Below are positions 42,281 through 51,574 of a stretch of 64,000 bases of DNA, piece after piece. Every line of letters starts with the position of its first letter. Position 1 is the stretch's first letter. A program made the translations under genes and the position numbers. The notes beneath the pieces are model-generated. The model was not told where the DNA came from and ran no database searches. It was given only the letters and a program-made list of their open reading frames with translations. The DNA is from Sphingomonas gei (GTDB lineage: Bacteria > Pseudomonadota > Alphaproteobacteria > Sphingomonadales > Sphingomonadaceae), in the NCBI RefSeq assembly GCF_004792685.1, contig NZ_SRXT01000005.1, forward strand, positions 1 to 64,000. The letters are read 5' to 3'.

Positions 42281-44995
42281 ATGACCATGCGTATGCTGAT
42301 CGACGCACGCCACCGGGAAGAGACCCGGGTGGCCGTCGTCAAAGGGAACCGGATCGAGGAATTTGATTTCGAGTCCGCCGAGCGCAAGCAGCTCAAGGGC
42401 AATATCTATCTCGCCAAGGTTACTCGGGTAGAGCCGTCGCTTCAGGCGGCGTTCGTCGACTATGGCGGTAATCGCCACGGCTTCCTCGCTTTCAGCGAAA
42501 TCCACCCGGATTATTACCAGATCCCGAAGGAAGACCGCGAAGCTTTGCTCCGCGAGGAGGCCGAGCACGCCGCCGAGGAAGCCGCGTTACGTGCGCAGGA
42601 TGACGGCGACGACGAGGATCATCATCTCGATGGCGAGGACGGCGTCGAGGTGCTCGAGCGTTCGCACGACGACGAGCATGATGAGAATGACGAGGATTCC
42701 GAAGCGTCCGAGAATGACGGCGGCGCGGACGGTCATGACCGCGGCAGCCGCGGCGGTGGCCGTCGTCGTGGACGCGGCGGCAAGGACGACGAGGCCGAGG
42801 CACTGCGCCAGCGCCGGATGAACCTGCGCCGCCGCTACAAGATCCAGGATGTGATCCGCCGCCGTCAGGTGCTGCTGGTCCAGGTCGTCAAGGAAGAGCG
42901 CGGCAACAAGGGTGCGGCGCTGACCACCTATCTGAGCCTCGCCGGCCGTTATTGCGTGCTGATGCCCAACACCGCGCATGGCGGCGGCATCTCGCGCAAG
43001 ATCAGCTCGGCTGCCGATCGCAAGCGCCTCAAGACGATCATGGCGGATCTCAAGCTGCCGCCGTCGATGGGCTGCATCGTCCGCACCGCCGGGCTCCAGC
43101 GCACCAAGACCGAAATCAAGCGCGACTTCGATTATCTCGCCCGCCTGTGGGACGGGATTCGCGAGGAGACGCTCAAGTCTTCGGCGCCGGCGCTCGTCTA
43201 TGGCGACAGCGACCTGCTCAAGCGCGCGATCCGCGATATCTACAACAAGGATATCGACGAAGTCATCGTCGAGGGCGAGGACGGCTATCGCCAGGCCAAG
43301 GAATTCATGCGCCTGCTGATGCCGAGCCACGCCAAGAAGGTGAAGCAATATGCCGATGCCGTGCCGCTGTTCCAGCGTGCCGGGGTCGAGGACCAGCTTT
43401 CGGCGATGTACAATCCGGTCGTCCAGCTCAAGTCGGGCGGCTATTTGGTGATCAACCCGACCGAGGCTTTGGTCTCGATCGACATCAACTCGGGCCGCTC
43501 GACGCGCGAGCACAATATCGAGCAGACCGCGACGCAGACCAACCTCGAGGCCGCGCAGGAAATCGCGCGCCAGCTGCGGCTGCGCGACATGGCGGGCCTC
43601 GTCGTCATCGACTTTATCGACATGGATCACGGGTCCAACGTCCGTAAGGTCGAGAAGGCGATGAAGGAGGCGCTCAAGAACGATCGCGCCCGCATCCAGG
43701 TCGGCCGCATCAGCGCATTCGGGCTGATGGAAATGAGCCGTCAGCGCCTGCGCACCGGCGTGCTCGAGGCATCGACTCGCCAATGCCCGCATTGTGAAGG
43801 CACCGGTCTGGTCCGTACCGCATCGTCGGCAGGCCTGTCGGCACTGCGCATGATCGAGGACGAGGCCGCCCGTGGCCGCGGCTCGCAGCTGCTGCTCCGC
43901 GCCAGCGCCGAAGCCGCTTTCTACGTGCTCAACAAGAAGCGCTTCGAACTCGCCGAGATCGAGGACCGCTACGGCGTGATGATCGAAGTCGCGCCCGACG
44001 GTGAACTCGAAGGCGCGCGGATGACGGTCGAGGCTGGCGGTCCGCCGCCGGCGCACGCGCCGCGCATCGAGCGCCTGATCGAAGAGCCCGAAGACGATTA
44101 TGTCGAGGAAGTCGAAGAGGACGAGATCGAGGAGGAAGAGGTCGCCGAGGCCGAAGCCCCTCGCGCCGCCCGCCCGCCTCGCGAAGCGCGCGAGCGCGAC
44201 GAAGCCGAAGCCGAAGGCGAAGGCGAGGGCCGCGGCAAGCGCCGTCGTCGGCGTCGTGGCCGGGGCCGTCGCGGTCGTGAGAACGAGAATGGCGAGGGCG
44301 AAGCCGGCGAGAACGAGAACGAGAACGGCGAAGGCGAGGCCGAAGACGAGGGCGATGCGCCCGTCGCGACCGTCGAGACCGAGACTGGTGAGCGCGTCGA
44401 GCATGACGGCGAAGAGAGCGAGAGCAGCCGCAAGCGCCGCCGTCGCGGCCGTCGCGGTGGCCGTCGCGGTCCGGGCCATGCCGAGGATACGGTCGCCGAA
44501 GCGACGGACGTGACCGAAGCGGAGCCGGTTGCCGAAGCTGAGCCCGTCGCCGAAGTCGAGGCGCCGGCCAAGCCCAAGCGCTCGCGCCGCAAGAAGGCCG
44601 ACGCCGAGGCTCCCGTCGAGGCAGTTGCCGAGACGGCTCCAGAAGCGCCGGCAGTCGAAGCGGCTCCCGAGCCCGAGGCGGCGCTCGCGCCGGCTCCGAA
44701 GCGCTCGCGCCGTAAGAAGGCCGATGCCGAGGCAGCGCCGGTCGAGGCCGTCGCGGTCCCTGAGCCCGAGCCCGAGCCCGTCGTAGCCGAAGCAGCGGCT
44801 GAGAAGCCCAAGCGCAGCCGGCGCAAGAAGGCCGATGCCGCGGCACCCGCCGAGGTTGCGGCGGAAGCCCCGGCCGATGCCGAAGCCGAACCGGTCGCGC
44901 AGGACCTCGCGCCCGAGGGAAGCGACGCAGACGACGACACCAATCCCGATGGCGAACCACGCCGCGGCTGGTGGCAGCGGACCTTCGGCGCCTGA
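42281..44995 (+). CDS. rne: Ribonuclease E
   Basis: A 904-residue RNase E/G endonuclease, the scaffold of RNA decay and rRNA processing. The N-terminal S1 domain starts MLIDARHREETRVAVVKGN and is split by a long Asp/Glu/His-rich and Arg/Gly-rich insertion at about 95-180. The catalytic part has VSIDINSGRST and VVIDFIDMDHGSN with the metal-binding Asp residues, and CPHCEGTG is the zinc link for tetramerisation. From about 600 on the tail alternates acidic and Arg-rich blocks, including three copies of KPKRSRRKKADAEA-like units, probably for RNA and partner binding. GGAG lies 8 bases before the ATG. Confidence 0.96.
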   Translation: MTMRMLIDARHREETRVAVVKGNRIEEFDFESAERKQLKGNIYLAKVTRVEPSLQAAFVDYGGNRHGFLAFSEIHPDYYQIPKEDREALLREEAEHAAEEAALRAQDDGDDEDHHLDGEDGVEVLERSHDDEHDENDEDSEASENDGGADGHDRGSRGGGRRRGRGGKDDEAEALRQRRMNLRRRYKIQDVIRRRQVLLVQVVKEERGNKGAALTTYLSLAGRYCVLMPNTAHGGGISRKISSAADRKRLKTIMADLKLPPSMGCIVRTAGLQRTKTEIKRDFDYLARLWDGIREETLKSSAPALVYGDSDLLKRAIRDIYNKDIDEVIVEGEDGYRQAKEFMRLLMPSHAKKVKQYADAVPLFQRAGVEDQLSAMYNPVVQLKSGGYLVINPTEALVSIDINSGRSTREHNIEQTATQTNLEAAQEIARQLRLRDMAGLVVIDFIDMDHGSNVRKVEKAMKEALKNDRARIQVGRISAFGLMEMSRQRLRTGVLEASTRQCPHCEGTGLVRTASSAGLSALRMIEDEAARGRGSQLLLRASAEAAFYVLNKKRFELAEIEDRYGVMIEVAPDGELEGARMTVEAGGPPPAHAPRIERLIEEPEDDYVEEVEEDEIEEEEVAEAEAPRAARPPREARERDEAEAEGEGEGRGKRRRRRRGRGRRGRENENGEGEAGENENENGEGEAEDEGDAPVATVETETGERVEHDGEESESSRKRRRRGRRGGRRGPGHAEDTVAEATDVTEAEPVAEAEPVAEVEAPAKPKRSRRKKADAEAPVEAVAETAPEAPAVEAAPEPEAALAPAPKRSRRKKADAEAAPVEAVAVPEPEPEPVVAEAAAEKPKRSRRKKADAAAPAEVAAEAPADAEAEPVAQDLAPEGSDADDDTNPDGEPRRGWWQRTFGA

Positions 44996-45098
44996 TGCAC
45001 AAGCGAGCGTGCGGGGCCAAAGACCGCACGCTCGCCTGGCTTCACGACATGTTCATCGTGGATACCCGACAGCGTTGCGCCCCGTGGAGTTTGCCCCG

Positions 45099-46469
45099 AT
45101 GATGCCGCGCATGAAGCATTTTGCGGCCCTGCTCGCCTTGCTCTGCCTGAGCTGCTTCGCCGCGCGGCCGGCAATGGCGCAGTCGATCCTGCGCGACGCG
45201 GAGACCGAGTCGCTGCTCGCCGACATGTCGCGCCCGATCATCATCGCCGCCGGGCTGTCGCCGAACAATGTCCGCGTCGTGCTGATCAACGATCCGTCGA
45301 TCAATGCCTTCGTCGCCGGCGGGCAGATCGTCTATCTTCATTCCGGGCTGATCGACGCGGCCGACACTGCCAACGAAGTCCAGGGCGTGATCGCGCACGA
45401 GATCGGCCACATCGTCGGCGGCCACGCGGTGTTCCAGAATGACGGCGGCTACACCAACATTTCGATCCTCAGCCTGTTGCTCGGCGCAGCGGCGATGGCG
45501 GCCGGGGCGGGCGAGGCAGGCACCGGGCTGCTGATGATGGGTCAGCGCGCTGCAATCGGCAAATATCTCGCCTTCAGCCGCGTCCAGGAATCCTCGGCCG
45601 ACGCCGCGGGCGTGCGTTTCATCAACGGCGCCGGAATCAGCGGCAAGGGCATGCTCAGCTTCTTCGACAAGCTCACCGCGCAGATGCACCGCTACGGCTA
45701 TTACTCGACCAATCCGGAAGTCGACCCGTTCGCGCAGACTCACCCGATGTCGGCCGATCGCGTCGAAAATCTGAAGGCGGACCTGCAAACCGCACCGTCA
45801 TGGGGCAAGCCGATCGACCCGAACATCGAACGGCGCTTCAAGCGGGTCCAGGCGAAGCTGCGCGGCTATGTCGCCGAGCCCGAGACGACGTTGCGGCGCT
45901 ATCCGGCGACCGACCAATCGGCGCCCGCGCATTATGCCCGCGCTTACGCCTATCACAAATCGGGCTATCCCGATCAGGCGGCGGCGGAGACCGCAGCTCT
46001 GGTCAAGAGCGCGCCGGACGATCCCTATTTCCTCGAGCTCGAAGGCCAGATCCTGCTCGAATCGGGCAAGCCGGTCGAGGCGATCGCGCCGCTGCGCGAA
46101 GCCACCCAGCGCTCGAACAACCAGCCGCTGATCGCCGCGACCTTCGGCCATGCCTTGCTCGCGACCGAGGACAAGGCGAACTTGGTCGAAGCCGAATCGG
46201 TGCTGCGTACGGCGGTCGCGCGCGACAAGGAGAACCCATTCGCCTGGATGCAGCTCGGCACGGTCTATGAGCGCAAGGGCGACGAGCCGCGCACGGCGCT
46301 CGCCACTGCCGAGCGCGCGCATCTGATGGGCGATATGCGCACGGCATTGGTTAGTGCCCGCTCGGCGATGGCGAATCTGCCGCAGGGTTCGATCGACTGG
46401 GTCCGCGCGCAGGACATTTCGATGGTCGCGCAGAATGCGATGGACGAAGAGAAGCGCAAGCGCCGATGA
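45099..46469 (+). CDS. Periplasmic M48 metallopeptidase with TPR-like C-terminus (BepA-like)
   Basis: A 456-residue exported zinc peptidase. The signal peptide (FAALLALLCLSCFAARPAMA) is followed by the M48 domain with HEIGH at 100-104 (VIAHEIGHIVGGHAVF) and the third ligand Glu in VQESSADAAGVRF, then helical repeats from about 290 on (AHYARAYAYHKSGYPDQAAA, PLREATQRSNNQPLIAATFG). This matches BepA/YfgC, which helps outer-membrane protein and LPS-transporter assembly. Two adjacent ATGs (45099 and 45102) are possible; GGAG is spaced nine bases from the first. The stop overlaps the DsbA-like gene (ATGA). Confidence 0.92.
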   Translation: MMPRMKHFAALLALLCLSCFAARPAMAQSILRDAETESLLADMSRPIIIAAGLSPNNVRVVLINDPSINAFVAGGQIVYLHSGLIDAADTANEVQGVIAHEIGHIVGGHAVFQNDGGYTNISILSLLLGAAAMAAGAGEAGTGLLMMGQRAAIGKYLAFSRVQESSADAAGVRFINGAGISGKGMLSFFDKLTAQMHRYGYYSTNPEVDPFAQTHPMSADRVENLKADLQTAPSWGKPIDPNIERRFKRVQAKLRGYVAEPETTLRRYPATDQSAPAHYARAYAYHKSGYPDQAAAETAALVKSAPDDPYFLELEGQILLESGKPVEAIAPLREATQRSNNQPLIAATFGHALLATEDKANLVEAESVLRTAVARDKENPFAWMQLGTVYERKGDEPRTALATAERAHLMGDMRTALVSARSAMANLPQGSIDWVRAQDISMVAQNAMDEEKRKRR

Positions 46470-47224
46470 GCGAAAGACTGTTGCGCAACCCGCTGGCGCT
46501 TGCCGGCGCGATGCTCGCATCCGCGTTGCTCGGCGCGGGTGCCTTCGCGCTGCTGCTCAGCTGGATGCCGGGCCTCGCCGGACCGGCGGTCCGCGGTTAC
46601 TTGCTCGAGCATCCCGAAATCCTGCCCGAGGCCATGGACCGGCTCCAGGCGCGCGAAGCGGCGCGCTACGAAAAGGCGCAGCAGGGTGCGCAAGCAATGG
46701 TGCCGCAGCATCTCGCCCAGCTGCAAAAGCCCTATGCGGGTGCCTGGGCGGGCAATCCGAACGGCGACGTCACGGTCGTTGCCTTCATGGACTATGCCTG
46801 CGGCTATTGCCGCGCCAGCCTGCCCGGCATCGACGCGCTGCTGGCGAAGGATCCGGGCGTCCGCGTGGTTTATCGCGAATATCCGGTGCTCGGGCCCGAG
46901 AGCGTCGCCGCGGCGCGCTGGGCGCTGGCGGCGGCTGAGCAAGGCAAGTTCCGCGCGTTTCACGATGCGCTTTATGCCGCCGGCCAACCGGGTGCGGAGA
47001 GCATCGCGATCGCGGCGGACAAGGCCGGTCTCGACAAGAGCATCGCGATGAAGACCGTTCAGTCGAAACCGGTCGAGCAGGAGATCGCTGCCAACTACAA
47101 GCTCGGCGAGCAACTCGCGATGACCGGAACGCCGGCGTGGGTCGTCGGCGGAAAGCTGCTTTCGGGCGCACGCGATTATGCCGGGCTTGCGCGGGCGGTC
47201 GCCGAGGCGCGGGCGGGGAAATGA
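46466..47224 (+). CDS. DsbA-family thioredoxin-fold protein, membrane-anchored
   Basis: A 252-residue protein with one N-terminal membrane segment (LALAGAMLASALLGAGAFAL), a short charged helix bearing the LLEHPEILPEAMDRLQ signature seen in the BdbD/DsbA-like group, and a thioredoxin fold with the active site C112-G-Y-C115 (DYACGYCRASLPG) and the cis-Pro loop AMTGTPAWVVGG. It probably handles disulfides in the periplasm. The ATGA overlap with the M48 peptidase gene suggests a joint role in envelope protein quality. Confidence 0.93.
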   Translation: MSERLLRNPLALAGAMLASALLGAGAFALLLSWMPGLAGPAVRGYLLEHPEILPEAMDRLQAREAARYEKAQQGAQAMVPQHLAQLQKPYAGAWAGNPNGDVTVVAFMDYACGYCRASLPGIDALLAKDPGVRVVYREYPVLGPESVAAARWALAAAEQGKFRAFHDALYAAGQPGAESIAIAADKAGLDKSIAMKTVQSKPVEQEIAANYKLGEQLAMTGTPAWVVGGKLLSGARDYAGLARAVAEARAGK

Positions 47225-47230
47225 TCCACT

Positions 47231-47253
47231 ATCCTCCCCCTGGCGGGGAGGAT
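47231..47253 (+). terminator. Candidate hairpin terminator after the DsbA-like gene
   Basis: A perfect 9-base inverted repeat, ATCCTCCCC and GGGGAGGAT, with a five-base loop lies a few bases after the stop. Only a short TTTCT follows, so termination may be partial. The same CTCCCC/GGGGAG theme recurs at 54352-54449. Confidence 0.5.
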
Positions 47254-47324
47254 TTCTGCTGGACTGCTTGTCCAACCCCACCCCCGCGCCTACGTAACGG
47301 ATCCGTTCCGGTCCGGGGTCCCCC

Positions 47325-48275
47325 ATGCAATCCATTCTTTCGGTTTCCCAGGTCAGCAAGACCTATGGGTCGGGCCACAAGGCGCTCGACCATGTCGATC
47401 TGGAGATCCGCCGCGGCGAGATTTTCGCGTTGCTCGGTCCCAATGGGGCGGGCAAGACCACGCTGATCAGCATCATCTGCGGGATCGTTACCCCCAGTAC
47501 GGGCACGATCCTCGTCGACGGCCATGACGCGATCCGCCACCCGCGCGAAGCGCGCAGCCGGATCGGGCTGGTGCCGCAGGAAATCGCCGTCGACATGTTC
47601 TCGACGGTGGCGTCGACGATGCGCTTCTCGCGCGGGCTGTTCGGCAAGAAGCCCGATCAGGCGTATCTCGATCAGGTGCTCAAGGATTTGTCGCTGTGGG
47701 ACAAGCGCGATGCCAAGATCATGGAATTGTCGGGTGGGATGAAGCGCCGGGTGATGATCGCCAAGGCGCTCAGCCACCAGCCCGAGATCCTGTTCCTCGA
47801 CGAACCCACCGCCGGCGTCGACGTCTCGCTGCGCCGCGACATGTGGAAGATGATCGGCAAATTGCGCGAGCAGGGCACCACGATCATCCTGACCACGCAC
47901 TATATCGAAGAGGCCGAGGAAATGGCCGACCGGGTGGGGGTGATCAACAAGGGCCAATTGCTGCTGGTCGAGGAAAAGGCCGTGCTGATGAAGAAGCTCG
48001 GCAAGCGCGAGATGGACATTGCCTTGGTCGAACCGATGACCGCGGTCCCGGTCGAGCTCAACGAATGGCATCTCAGCCTCGAGGATGAGGGGCATCGCCT
48101 GCGCTACGTGTTCGACGCGCAGGCCGAGCGCACCGGCATCCCGTCGCTGCTTCGGAAACTCGCCGACCTGGGCATCGGGTTCAAGGACCTCGACACCAGC
48201 AAGTCGAGCCTCGAGGACATCTTCGTAGATCTGGTCGAGCACAAGGAAGCATCGAACGAGGGAGCCGTGGCATGA
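47325..48275 (+). CDS. ABC transporter ATP-binding protein
   Basis: A 316-residue ATPase of the ABC-2 exporter class. Walker A is GPNGAGKTT (38-46), the signature is LSGGM (135-139), Walker B is LFLDEP (156-161), and the H-loop is [13 protein letters not shown]. The domain is followed by about 100 residues that end in [11 protein letters not shown], as in YadG/NodI-type ATPases. It overlaps the permease gene by four bases (ATGA). The substrate is unknown; drugs, polysaccharide or lipid are all possible in this class. Confidence 0.95.
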   Translation: MQSILSVSQVSKTYGSGHKALDHVDLEIRRGEIFALLGPNGAGKTTLISIICGIVTPSTGTILVDGHDAIRHPREARSRIGLVPQEIAVDMFSTVASTMRFSRGLFGKKPDQAYLDQVLKDLSLWDKRDAKIMELSGGMKRRVMIAKALSHQPEILFLDEPTAGVDVSLRRDMWKMIGKLREQGTTIILTTHYIEEAEEMADRVGVINKGQLLLVEEKAVLMKKLGKREMDIALVEPMTAVPVELNEWHLSLEDEGHRLRYVFDAQAERTGIPSLLRKLADLGIGFKDLDTSKSSLEDIFVDLVEHKEASNEGAVA

Positions 48276-49042
48276 CCGGCGTCAATTTCCACGGCATCTG
48301 GGCGATCTACAAGTTCGAGATGGCGCGCACGTTGCGTACCCTGTGGCAGAGCGTGGTGACTCCGGTGATCACCACCTCGCTGTACTTCATCGTCTTCGGC
48401 GGGGCGATCGGAAGTCGCATCGATTCGATCGGGAGTGTCAACTACGGCAGCTTCCTTGTTCCGGGTTTGATCATGCTATCTCTACTAACCCAGAGCATCG
48501 CCAACGCCTCGATCGGCATCTATTTTCCCAAATTCACCGGCACCGTGTTCGAATTGCTGTCGGCGCCGATCTCGGCGGTCGAGATGGTGATCGGCTTCGT
48601 CGGCGCGGCGGCGACCAAGTCGATCGTGATCGGGCTGATCATCCTGATCACTTCGGCGTTCTTCGTCCCGCTGCGGATCGATCATCCGGCGGCGATGCTG
48701 GCGTTCCTCGTGCTGACTTCGGTCACGTTCAGCATGTTCGGCTTCATCATCGGGATCTGGGCCAAGGGGTTCGAGCAATTGAACATCGTGCCCGCTTTGC
48801 TGGTGACCCCGCTGACGTTCCTCGGGGGCGCCTTCTACTCGATCGATATGCTGCCCGAGCCGTGGCGCACGGTGAGCCTGTTCAATCCGGTGGTGTATCT
48901 GGTCAGCGGCTTCCGCTGGAGCTTCTTCGGCCAGGGCGATGTCAGTATCGGCTGGAGCCTCGGGGTGACGGGGCTGTTCCTGCTGCTGTGCCTCGGGCTG
49001 ATCATCGCGATCTTCCGCACGGGGTATCGGCTGAAGAACTGA
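48272..49042 (+). CDS. ABC-2 type transporter permease
   Basis: A 256-residue membrane protein with six hydrophobic segments and the ABC-2 signature region ([20 protein letters not shown] followed by GFRWSFFG), as in YadH and NodJ. It pairs with the overlapping ATPase gene to form a homodimeric-type exporter. A GNAT acetyltransferase gene starts four bases after its stop and is probably in the same transcript. Confidence 0.95.
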   Translation: MTGVNFHGIWAIYKFEMARTLRTLWQSVVTPVITTSLYFIVFGGAIGSRIDSIGSVNYGSFLVPGLIMLSLLTQSIANASIGIYFPKFTGTVFELLSAPISAVEMVIGFVGAAATKSIVIGLIILITSAFFVPLRIDHPAAMLAFLVLTSVTFSMFGFIIGIWAKGFEQLNIVPALLVTPLTFLGGAFYSIDMLPEPWRTVSLFNPVVYLVSGFRWSFFGQGDVSIGWSLGVTGLFLLLCLGLIIAIFRTGYRLKN

Positions 49043-49046
49043 TCCG

Positions 49047-49535
49047 ATGCCCGGCATATGGCGAGCGATGCGCGAAGCCGATCTCGCTTCGGTGTCGGCG
49101 ATCTCGGATGCCGTGCATGGGCGCTTCACCGAGCCGGTGGCGGTCTATGCCGAAAGGCTGGCGCTATACCCGTCCGGGTGCCGCGTGCTGGAGCATGACG
49201 ATGCAGTCGCCGGCTATCTGATCGCGCACCCCTGGCATCGTGACGTTCCGCCGAAGCTCGGGGCAATGCTCGGCGCGATCCCGCCCGATGCCGACGCATA
49301 TTATCTCCATGACATCGCCTTGCTCCCCGCGGCGCGCGGGACCGGCGCGGGAAACGAGGCGCTGGATCTCGTCACGGCGCAGGCCCGCGCGCTCGGGCTG
49401 TCGGACATCGCGCTGATGGCGGTGGGCGGCGCCGACCGCTATTGGGCCGCGCAGGGCTTCGCCTATGCCCCGGGTGACGAGGATCCGTCCTACGGCCCGG
49501 ACGCCTATCTGATGCTCGGCGCAGTGCTTATTTGA
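49047..49535 (+). CDS. GNAT-family N-acetyltransferase
   Basis: A 162-residue acetyltransferase. The acetyl-CoA-binding motif A appears as YYLHDIALLPAARGTGAGNEALDLV, and the later part MAVGGADRYWAAQGFAYAP completes the fold. The acceptor is unknown. It follows the ABC permease gene by four bases, and its 3' end overlaps the convergent CocE/NonD gene by eight bases. Confidence 0.88.
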   Translation: MPGIWRAMREADLASVSAISDAVHGRFTEPVAVYAERLALYPSGCRVLEHDDAVAGYLIAHPWHRDVPPKLGAMLGAIPPDADAYYLHDIALLPAARGTGAGNEALDLVTAQARALGLSDIALMAVGGADRYWAAQGFAYAPGDEDPSYGPDAYLMLGAVLI

Positions 49536-51384
49536 TCACCGGCAGCGCCACCAGCGATCCGCCGCACACTCGCTGGGTCGCCTTGACGAAATCCTCGGGC
49601 GCCGCCTTGTATATATTGGGCACGAACTTCTGCGGGTTGCGGTCGATCACCGGGAACCAGCTCGACTGGACCTGGACCATGATCCGGTGGCCCTTCTTGA
49701 AGACATGGTCGTGGCTGCGCAGCGGCACGTCCCAGGCGATGATCTGGTTGGGCGTCAGCGGGGTCGCCTTCTCGAAGCTCGCGAGATAGCGGCCGCGGCG
49801 GACCTCCATCGCGATCGGGAATTGATAGCCATTCATCGTTCGAGGATATTCGCCGAGCGTGCCGGGACGGGCGGGCTCGTAATCGTCGGGAAGCACGTCG
49901 ATCAGCTTGACGACGAAGTCGCTGTCGGTGCCCGAGGTCGACGCCATCAGCTTGGCGGCAACTTCGCCGGTCACGGTCAGGTCGGTCTCGAGCGGCGAGC
50001 TGGTGTAAGAGAGCACATCGGGGCGGTGATCGACGAAGCGCTGGTCGGCGGCTTCCCACCAGCGCCATTCCTGCGAGGGATAAGTGCGCGAGATCGGGCG
50101 CTCGCGGAACGGCACCGGATTGGCCGGATCGGAGACATATTCGCGGCACTGGCCGGCATCGGCGGGCGGGGTGAACGAAAGCGTGCCGTCGCTCTGCAGA
50201 TAGAGGTTGGTCAGCGTCGCGCCCGGGGCCGGCCATTTGGCATAGGACTTCCACTCCCACGATCCGCTCTGGAACATCCTGGCTTCGAACGCGGGCTTGC
50301 TGCCCTTGCCGTGCAGCCAGTGCGCGAAGAACGGGGCTTCGATGTCGCGCATGAATTCGGTGCCGCTCTCCTTGCCGTGCTTGACATAGCCGACGTCGCT
50401 GCCGGGCGAATGCCACGTCCCGTGCGCCCAGGGGCCGGCGACGATCATGTTGAGCCCGTCGGGGTCCTGCGCCTCCATCTTGTCGTAGATCTTCCAGGTG
50501 CCGAGCGGATCTTCCTGATCCCAGAAACCGGCGACATGGAGCGTCGGCACCGTCGTGCGGCCGAGCTTCTCGGTCCAGCGCTGGCGCTTCCAGAAATCGT
50601 CGTAATCGGGATGCTCGATCATCGCGGTGAGCTGGGGGACCGATCCCTTGAAGTAGATTTTGTCGAGATTGGCGACCGGGCCGAGCTTGAGGAACCAGTC
50701 ATAGCTGTCGACCAGGGGCTTGCCGCCATAGTCGAAGTCGTTCCCTTGGCCGTTGTTCTGCAGGCTGAACAGCCAGTCGGTGGCGTAGGACAGCCGCATC
50801 GCGCCGTAGCGGTGGAGATCGTCGTTGATCCACCAGTCGTTCCACGCCGCCTGCGGGCTCACTGCCTTGAGCGCGGGATGCGGCATGGCGAGCGCCACCG
50901 CCGAAGCATAACCGGGGTACGACACGCCCCACATCCCGACCTTGCCATTGTTGCCGGCGACGTTCTTCACGAGCCAGTCGATGCTGTCCCACGCGTCGGT
51001 GGCCTCGTCGACGGCCTTGGGTCCCTTGGCGTCGAGCGCCATCGACATCTTGAAGTCGCCACCCGATTTGAACTGGCCGCGCATGTTCTGGAAGACGAGG
51101 ATATAGCCGTCCTCCATCAGGAACCGCATCGAGGCGGGCACGCTGCCTGGCGGCTGATCGGGGACTCCATAAGGCGTGCGCTGGAGCAGGATCGGCAGTT
51201 TGCCGGCCTTTCCCTTCGGGCGAATGATGACGGTCTGGAGCTTCGCGCCGTCGCGCATCGGCACCATCACTTCCTCGTAGGTGAAGGGGGATCCCTGGGG
51301 CGCCGCTGGGGCAGCCGCCTGTGCGTGCGCCGCAAGCGGCGTAATAAAGGCTGCGAGTGCCACGAAACCCATCAACCTGCGCAT
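49528..51384 (-). CDS. Exported CocE/NonD-family serine hydrolase
   Basis: A 618-residue hydrolase related to cocaine esterase, glutaryl-7-ACA acylase and X-Pro dipeptidyl-peptidase. The signal peptide ends in LAAHAQA. Catalytic Ser is in KVGMWGVSYPGYASAVAL, the acid in the DQEDPLGTW region, and His in AGPWAHGTWHS; the C-terminal jelly-roll domain starts near LYLQSDGTLSF. AAGAGG precedes the ATG at 51384; the longer frame lacks a signal peptide. The substrate, an ester or peptide in the periplasm, cannot be deduced. Confidence 0.93.
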   Translation of the reverse strand: MRRLMGFVALAAFITPLAAHAQAAAPAAPQGSPFTYEEVMVPMRDGAKLQTVIIRPKGKAGKLPILLQRTPYGVPDQPPGSVPASMRFLMEDGYILVFQNMRGQFKSGGDFKMSMALDAKGPKAVDEATDAWDSIDWLVKNVAGNNGKVGMWGVSYPGYASAVALAMPHPALKAVSPQAAWNDWWINDDLHRYGAMRLSYATDWLFSLQNNGQGNDFDYGGKPLVDSYDWFLKLGPVANLDKIYFKGSVPQLTAMIEHPDYDDFWKRQRWTEKLGRTTVPTLHVAGFWDQEDPLGTWKIYDKMEAQDPDGLNMIVAGPWAHGTWHSPGSDVGYVKHGKESGTEFMRDIEAPFFAHWLHGKGSKPAFEARMFQSGSWEWKSYAKWPAPGATLTNLYLQSDGTLSFTPPADAGQCREYVSDPANPVPFRERPISRTYPSQEWRWWEAADQRFVDHRPDVLSYTSSPLETDLTVTGEVAAKLMASTSGTDSDFVVKLIDVLPDDYEPARPGTLGEYPRTMNGYQFPIAMEVRRGRYLASFEKATPLTPNQIIAWDVPLRSHDHVFKKGHRIMVQVQSSWFPVIDRNPQKFVPNIYKAAPEDFVKATQRVCGGSLVALPVIK

Positions 51385-51456
51385 TGTCGACCTCTTTTGA
51401 ATGATGCCGGCAAGGGGTAAGGCGCAGGCGGCAGCGGGGCAAGCGTTCCCCCCGCT

Positions 51457-51545
51457 CGTGCTGAGCTTGTCGAAGCACGGCGGCGAGCGATGCGCTCGTG
51501 GATAGCCGCCCTTCGACACGCCCAGGGCGAACGGGGATTTTTAGC
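51457..51545. repeat. Dispersed palindromic repeat, second family
   Basis: CGTGCTGAGCTTGTCGAAGC and, 40 bases on, CCCTTCGACACGCCCAGGGC. I recognise the TTGTCGAAGCAC / CCCTTCGACAAGCTCAGGG pair as a repeat common between sphingomonad genes; the right half here has drifted. It lies upstream of the CocE/NonD gene and after glpX. Confidence 0.55.
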
Positions 51546-51574
51546 GCATCATCCCGACGTGGCCGGGAGGACGA

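Noticed and set aside
44560..44870. Possible CRISPR-like or tandem DNA repeat
   Set aside because: The repeats are coding units (KPKRSRRKKAD-like) in the RNase E tail; spacing and sequence drift fit a protein repeat.
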